From a bacterium (lineage in GTDB: Bacteria > Patescibacteriota > Saccharimonadia > Saccharimonadales > UBA4665), in assembly GCA_021788675.1 (NCBI GenBank), contig JAJYKI010000006.1, positions 1 through 14,784 on the forward strand: DNA of 14,784 bases, written 5' to 3'. The position numbers and the translations under genes were made by a program. The notes beneath the pieces are model-generated. The model ran no database searches, was not told the DNA's origin, and saw nothing but the letters and a program-made list of their open reading frames with translations. Shown one piece after another: positions 13,517-14,784 of this stretch (position 1 is the first letter of the stretch; the number at the start of each line of letters is the position of its first letter).

Positions 13517-14135
13517 GATATTTATTGAATGCGTTTACCTGCTGTAATTGCCAAAACATTTCTGCATTCATAAAAATAACTCCAAGCCCGTAGGAATGAT
13601 AAAATTCATAGTGCTTGTAGTCGTTCTTGATTTCGTCCCAGAACTTATAGACTCCGAAATCGCCTTCTTTCACGGCAATATCATGAAATAATACAATTCC
13701 GGTAGTGCTTACTTTTCTCAACCATGTTTCCCAATCGTGTTTAACAGCCTCGTAAGTATGATATCCATCTATGTGCAAAAGATCTATAGAATAGTCTGGA
13801 TATACTTTAACTGCTTCGTCGAATGTCATTCGATGCAACCCAATAGAAAGATTTTGAAACTTTGTACTAACAGTTTTCAAGACAGACTCGTAAACTTCGT
13901 TACTGTATAGTCCGCTGTGGGCATCGCCTTGCCAGGTATCAATCGCATGTATAAATGCAGGATAATACTCGTCTTGAACAGCTTGACACATAGCAAAAAG
14001 AGAGCCGCCCGCATATGAGCCTAATTCTACTATATTGTTGGGCTTAAAGTGCCTAACTAAATCATATGCAAATGGGTAATGTCCGGCCCACGCCGAAGGA
14101 ACTGATGTATCAAACTCTGTATTGTAATGTCTCAT
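13509..14135 (-). CDS. Class I SAM-dependent methyltransferase (Methyltransf_24-like)
   Basis: This 208-residue protein has a Rossmann methyltransferase pattern. Motif I is IVELGSYAGGSL at 35-46, with an acidic residue after strand two (HAIDTWQGD, D66). HIDGYHTYEAVKHDWETWL (121-139) is typical of the CmcI/Methyltransf_24 type, where Asp and His residues can bind a metal. GIVLFHDI follows at 146-153. Members of this group methylate sugars or hydroxyls and often sit beside glycosyltransferases, as here. It starts at ATG 14135, five bases after the glycosyltransferase stop, and overlaps terL by 8 bp. The pair may decorate virion proteins or a surface glycan. The substrate is unknown, and the grouping with packaging genes may only reflect shared late expression. 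Confidence 0.8.
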   Translation of the reverse strand: MRHYNTEFDTSVPSAWAGHYPFAYDLVRHFKPNNIVELGSYAGGSLFAMCQAVQDEYYPAFIHAIDTWQGDAHSGLYSNEVYESVLKTVSTKFQNLSIGLHRMTFDEAVKVYPDYSIDLLHIDGYHTYEAVKHDWETWLRKVSTTGIVLFHDIAVKEGDFGVYKFWDEIKNDYKHYEFYHSYGLGVIFMNAEMFWQLQQVNAFNKYHA

Positions 14136-14140
14136 ACTTT

Positions 14141-14784
14141 CTATCCATGCTTTCTATGAAAACGCTCGGCCATACCTGCGGTATAGTGCTTTAGTTCTTC
14201 TGGTGACATTACCTCGTGGCTCTGATTGCCCAAGTGCTCGACTTTAGAGTATTTGACTAATCCATGTTTGAAGCCTTTCTTACTCAAGGCGATTGCCATA
14301 TCATTATCCTGACACCAGAATTCAAATTGCTCATCTAACGGCAGTATCTGATCTAGTATGGACGTTCTGAAGACCAAGCACCAGCCACAAAACTCTCTGC
14401 CTATGTTGAAGCCTTCGAAAACTTCATAGTCTGGTACTGTTTCAAATAGATTGTCGTGCTGACTCCATCCAGGACAACGTGGACTGGCCGAATCTAGATG
14501 GTAATAATCCATGAAATATGTAATCTTCATGAGCCAGTCAACGTGAAAAATAACATCGTTATTTGCGATAATTGTATATTCACTTTTACTTCTGTGTGCG
14601 AGTCCAATATTTAAAAAGCGATTATAATTAAACTTCTCACCAGGCGTCAAAACAGTTACTCCAGAATATGATCCAATCTTCTCATAGTCTGAATTTGTCT
14701 CGACAAGAACTATCTCTGATTCGCCTACAGGAGGCCATGGCATAGACGATCTAAGTGACTCGATGGCCTGAAGTGTCATCCTAT
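14141..14784 (-). CDS. GT-A fold glycosyltransferase (GT2-like), 5' end cut by window edge
   Basis: The frame is open to the window edge. An ATG exists at 14779, but the protein from there begins MTLQAIESLRSS, a segment that in family 2 glycosyltransferases comes after the first nucleotide-binding strand. The true start is therefore probably outside the window. Visible motifs are: EIVLVETNS (22-30 from that ATG); KFNYNRFLNIGLAHRSKSEY (49-68); IIANNDVIF (70-78), where NND takes the place of DxD; FCGWCLVF (130-137); LDEQFEFWCQDNDMAIALSKKG (148-169), the acceptor-side helix with catalytic acidic residues; and H182 in VEHLG, a likely metal or phosphate ligand. It would transfer a sugar from a nucleotide-sugar. 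With the methyltransferase after it, it may modify virion or cell-surface glycans. The acceptor is unknown. Confidence 0.78.
   Translation of the reverse strand, partial: RMTLQAIESLRSSMPWPPVGESEIVLVETNSDYEKIGSYSGVTVLTPGEKFNYNRFLNIGLAHRSKSEYTIIANNDVIFHVDWLMKITYFMDYYHLDSASPRCPGWSQHDNLFETVPDYEVFEGFNIGREFCGWCLVFRTSILDQILPLDEQFEFWCQDNDMAIALSKKGFKHGLVKYSKVEHLGNQSHEVMSPEELKHYTAGMAERFHRKHG

Overview
The window is a piece of a tailed-phage genome with a contractile tail (myovirus morphology). It carries the packaging, head, head-tail joining and early tail genes. Every supported gene lies on the minus strand, so transcription runs from high to low coordinates. Genes are packed tightly with 1-20 bp overlaps, and most have AGGAG-type ribosome binding sites, so the host uses Shine-Dalgarno initiation. 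I cannot name the host. Whether this is a free phage or a prophage is also open, since no integrase, attachment site or bacterial flank is visible. Composition is uneven: about 35-50% GC in most sampled stretches and 60-70% in three short patches.

Layout in transcription order (right to left). 14784-13509: a glycosyltransferase running off the window edge and a class I methyltransferase. 13516-11960: terminase large subunit, followed by a rho-independent terminator. 11777-9663: a beta-rich protein of unknown role, a 32-residue membrane peptide and the portal protein. 9660-8161: two tiny basic proteins, a two-helix membrane protein, a VTC/polyphosphate-polymerase-like tunnel protein and a zinc-ribbon protein, joined head to tail by short overlaps or gaps of a few bases. 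8044-5823: scaffold-like protein and an N4-gp56-like major capsid protein, followed by a strong hairpin. 5764-2885: five head-tail joining or neck genes, including one with a HELLH zincin motif and one tail-terminator-like protein. 2752-1: tail sheath, tail tube and the start of a tail-assembly chaperone-like gene.

Three longer gaps (2753-2884, 8045-8160, 11778-11959) probably divide the cluster into transcription units. They share AAGCTT-centred motifs, hairpins and promoter-like boxes. Each is followed by a gene whose first 100-480 bp are far richer in GC than the rest.

The most unusual content is the phage-encoded VTC-like protein, which keeps a full set of candidate tunnel residues and sits between a membrane protein and a zinc ribbon. 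Other points of interest are the HELLH protein among neck genes, a beta-module shared by the sheath and the tail-terminator-like protein, and the GC-rich unit heads with a shared gap motif.
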